A stretch of DNA of 14,264 nucleotides, taken from positions 1-14,264 of the forward strand of contig JBKPCR010000020.1 of NCBI GenBank assembly GCA_046727435.1. The letters are read 5' to 3'. Both the position numbers and the translations under genes were made by a program. Below the pieces are notes generated by a model. The model was not told the DNA's origin, searched no databases, and was given only the letters and a program-made list of their open reading frames with translations. The stretch comes from CAVPRW01 sp046727435 [NCBI: bacterium]. Lineage in GTDB: Bacteria; Tectomicrobia; Entotheonellia; J063. Below are positions 12,644-14,264 of this stretch, one piece after another (positions within the stretch are counted from its first letter, which is position 1; each line of letters begins with the position of its first letter).

Positions 12644-14080
12644 CTAACTTCCGGCCAATGTGGGCCTTCTATCAAACCACGGTCTGATGGCCTCGATCTG
12701 GGACGCCAGTCGAAACAACGTCGCTTCATCGCCGTAGCGGGCCACGAGCTGCACCGATAGCGGCAGGCCGTCGGCGGTTTGTCCCAGAGGCAAGACGATG
12801 GCTGGTTGCCCAGTGATGTTGAACCACACGGTGAATGGCGAGAAGGTGAAAACGCGGCGCCAGTATTCCTGCACATCGTCCAGCATCATGTCGATCCAGC
12901 CGAGCTTCGGCGGCAACATTGCCAGCGCCGGGGTGAGCAGGACGTCGTATTGGGTGTGGAAGGCTGCCATCTGCCGGCCGAGCTTATGCGCTGTTTGCGT
13001 CGCACGCACGTAGTCGGCGGCGCTGAGCTTCGCGCCCATGACATGCGCCGAGGCCCAGGTCACCTTCTCGACTTCATCCTGCTGCGCAGGGCGGCCAGCC
13101 GTGGGATGACTGGAGAGATTGACCACGGTGTTGGCGGCCATCAGCGTCAGAAAGGTGGGGATCACGGCGGCGCGGTCAATGGTCGGGTCGGCCTCCTCGA
13201 CGTGGTGGCCGAGCGAGGCGCAGAGCTGAACTGCGTCTTGCAGGGCCTGGAGATACTCCGCGGCCACGGGCGCTCCATTGGGCGTCACCGTAGTAAACGC
13301 GATGTGCAAGCGGCCGGGATGCGCGCCACATTCCTGCAGGAACGGTCGCGTGGGTGGGGGGACGGTGTAAGGATCGCCAGTGCCCAGGCCTGCGGTCGCA
13401 TCCAGTAGGGCGGCGCTATCGCGCACGGACAAGGTGAGAGCATGCTCCGTCGACAGGCCTCCCAGGCCCTCGCCGAGATAGGGCGCCATGGTGTTGCGTC
13501 CGCGTGTCGGTTTGAGGCCCACCAGCCCGCAGCAGGCGGCAGGCGCTCGGATCGAGCCAAAGCCGTCGGAGCCATGGGCCGCCGGCAACATCCGCGCCCC
13601 GACCGCGGCGGCCGCTCCGCCGCTCGATCCGCCGGAGATGCGTGTCAGGTCCCAGGGGTTGTGGGTGGCGCCGTGGAATTGCGGCTCGCAGGTGAGGCTC
13701 AGGCCCAGCTCACAGGTGTTGGTCTTGCCAAAGATGACCAGTCCGGCGCGCTTCAGCCGTTTGACTTGCTCGCTGTCCTCTGCCGGCACGGCGTCGGCGA
13801 AAAACTTGCAGGCGCGCGTGGTCGGCACTCCCGCGAGGGCCGCCGAGAGATCTTTTATGAGAAATGGTACACCGGTCAGCGGCCCATCCGGCAAGCCGGC
13901 CGTAATGACCTGGCGGCCATAGTCGTAGAGCTTCATGACCACGGCGTTGACGCTGGGGTTACGGGCTTCCACCCGCACAATGGCGGCGTCGAGCAATTCA
14001 TCGGCGCTGACCTGACGACGCCGCACCAGGTCAGCCAATCCCAGCGCATCGTAGTGCTCGTATTCGGCGAATCCACTCAT
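12644..14080 (-). CDS. Amidase-signature hydrolase (6-aminohexanoate-cyclic-dimer-hydrolase-like)
   Basis: A 478-residue amidase-signature enzyme with an intact Ser-cisSer-Lys triad: K76 in FLIKDLSA, cis-S152 in ISGGSSGG, and nucleophile S176 in GSDGFGSIRAPA. The 24-residue spacing between the two serines agrees with the family. The stretch GSDGxGSIR followed by CCGLVGLKPTRGR (183-195) is closer to NylA-type and related amidases than to GatA, which has GTDTGGS. The C-terminal part holds DVLLTPALAMLPP and WFNITGQPAIVLPLG, usual in the family. It probably hydrolyses a small linear or cyclic amide in the cytoplasm; a function as GatA is unlikely with no gatB or gatC near. The frame stays open to 14236; the ATG at 14080 is preferred for its GGGAGTGG site, with 14095 as the alternative. 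It is convergent with the ferredoxin gene. Confidence 0.92.
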   Translation of the reverse strand: MSGFAEYEHYDALGLADLVRRRQVSADELLDAAIVRVEARNPSVNAVVMKLYDYGRQVITAGLPDGPLTGVPFLIKDLSAALAGVPTTRACKFFADAVPAEDSEQVKRLKRAGLVIFGKTNTCELGLSLTCEPQFHGATHNPWDLTRISGGSSGGAAAAVGARMLPAAHGSDGFGSIRAPAACCGLVGLKPTRGRNTMAPYLGEGLGGLSTEHALTLSVRDSAALLDATAGLGTGDPYTVPPPTRPFLQECGAHPGRLHIAFTTVTPNGAPVAAEYLQALQDAVQLCASLGHHVEEADPTIDRAAVIPTFLTLMAANTVVNLSSHPTAGRPAQQDEVEKVTWASAHVMGAKLSAADYVRATQTAHKLGRQMAAFHTQYDVLLTPALAMLPPKLGWIDMMLDDVQEYWRRVFTFSPFTVWFNITGQPAIVLPLGQTADGLPLSVQLVARYGDEATLFRLASQIEAIRPWFDRRPTLAGS

Positions 14081-14191
14081 GCTTGCCACTCCCATGCAAG
14101 AACGCCGCTGACTGAGGCAGTCTGCCCGATTGGCGAGGAACCCCGCCGCATGAGCTGGGTCCTTCCCGCACCAGCCTTCCCAGGGCAAGAG

Positions 14192-14197
14192 AGTATA
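14192..14197 (-). promoter_or_regulatory. Possible -10 box upstream of the amidase gene
   Basis: TATACT on the minus strand matches the -10 consensus at five of six positions, about 110 bases before the amidase ATG. No clear -35 box is visible at the right distance, so this is weak. Confidence 0.22.
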
Positions 14198-14226
14198 ACA
14201 TAGCTGCTGCCGGCCCAAAAAATTCC

Positions 14227-14256
14227 TTGACACCAAATCGTTGAGATCGCTACAAG
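14227..14256 (+). promoter_or_regulatory. Possible rightward promoter pointing out of the window
   Basis: A perfect TTGACA (14227-14232) is followed after 18 bases by TACAAG (14251-14256), four of six matches to the -10 box. It would serve a gene beyond the right edge and divergent from the amidase. Confidence 0.35.
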
Positions 14257-14264
14257 TGTGGTGA

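Noticed and set aside
13442-14203. 253-residue plus-strand ORF opposite the amidase
   Set aside because: Antisense to an amidase with an intact triad; composition typical of a GC-rich shadow.
1-14264. Defence system, CRISPR array, prophage or insertion sequence
   Set aside because: No nuclease, helicase, toxin, transposase, integrase or regular repeat array is seen; all recognised genes are metabolic enzymes or redox proteins.

Overview
The window comes from a GC-rich bacterial chromosome and holds eleven protein-coding genes, one of them cut by the left edge. I see no rRNA, tRNA, CRISPR array, transposase or phage gene. The mix of gene types (enolase-superfamily enzyme, luciferase-like flavoenzyme, family III CoA-transferases, gamma-glutamyltransferase-like hydrolase, nitronate monooxygenase, NylA-like amidase, P450) resembles soil or sponge-associated catabolic generalists such as Tectomicrobia, Rokubacteria or Chloroflexota. 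That placement is an impression; nothing in the window fixes the phylum.

Left block, 1-7971, all on the minus strand. In transcription order: a two-domain GNAT acetyltransferase, a nitronate monooxygenase, a ComB-like (2-phosphosulfolactate phosphatase family) protein, a class I SAM methyltransferase, a luciferase-like (LLM) flavin oxidoreductase, a gamma-glutamyltransferase-family hydrolase and a mandelate racemase/galactonate dehydratase-like enzyme that runs off the left end. Gaps of 140-220 bases separate the first five genes, so several transcripts are likely. The last three (LLM, GGT, enolase-type) have gaps of 78 and 30 bases and probably share a message.

Middle. The divergent intergenic region 7972-8344 carries a perfect TATAAT facing left, a TTGACA-type promoter facing right, a bulged stem-loop and a palindromic, operator-like site.

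Right block, 8345-12585, plus strand: two tandem CaiB/BaiF family III CoA-transferases, then a cytochrome P450 and a three-cysteine [3Fe-4S] ferredoxin. The first transferase keeps the catalytic Asp and the second has Ala there, which suggests a two-subunit enzyme. The P450 and ferredoxin have their own good sigma70-type promoter (TTGACC-N17-TACAAT). The simplest reading is a small acid-catabolic module: CoA activation by transfer, plus P450 hydroxylation. The substrate cannot be read from sequence and no ferredoxin reductase is present.

Right end, 12644-14080, minus strand: an amidase with a complete Ser-cisSer-Lys triad and 6-aminohexanoate-cyclic-dimer-hydrolase-like spacing. It converges on the ferredoxin gene across a strong palindrome that probably terminates transcription. 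Start codons were chosen by Shine-Dalgarno position; five genes (LLM, methyltransferase, nitronate monooxygenase, first CoA-transferase, P450) and the amidase start downstream of the longest possible ORF start.
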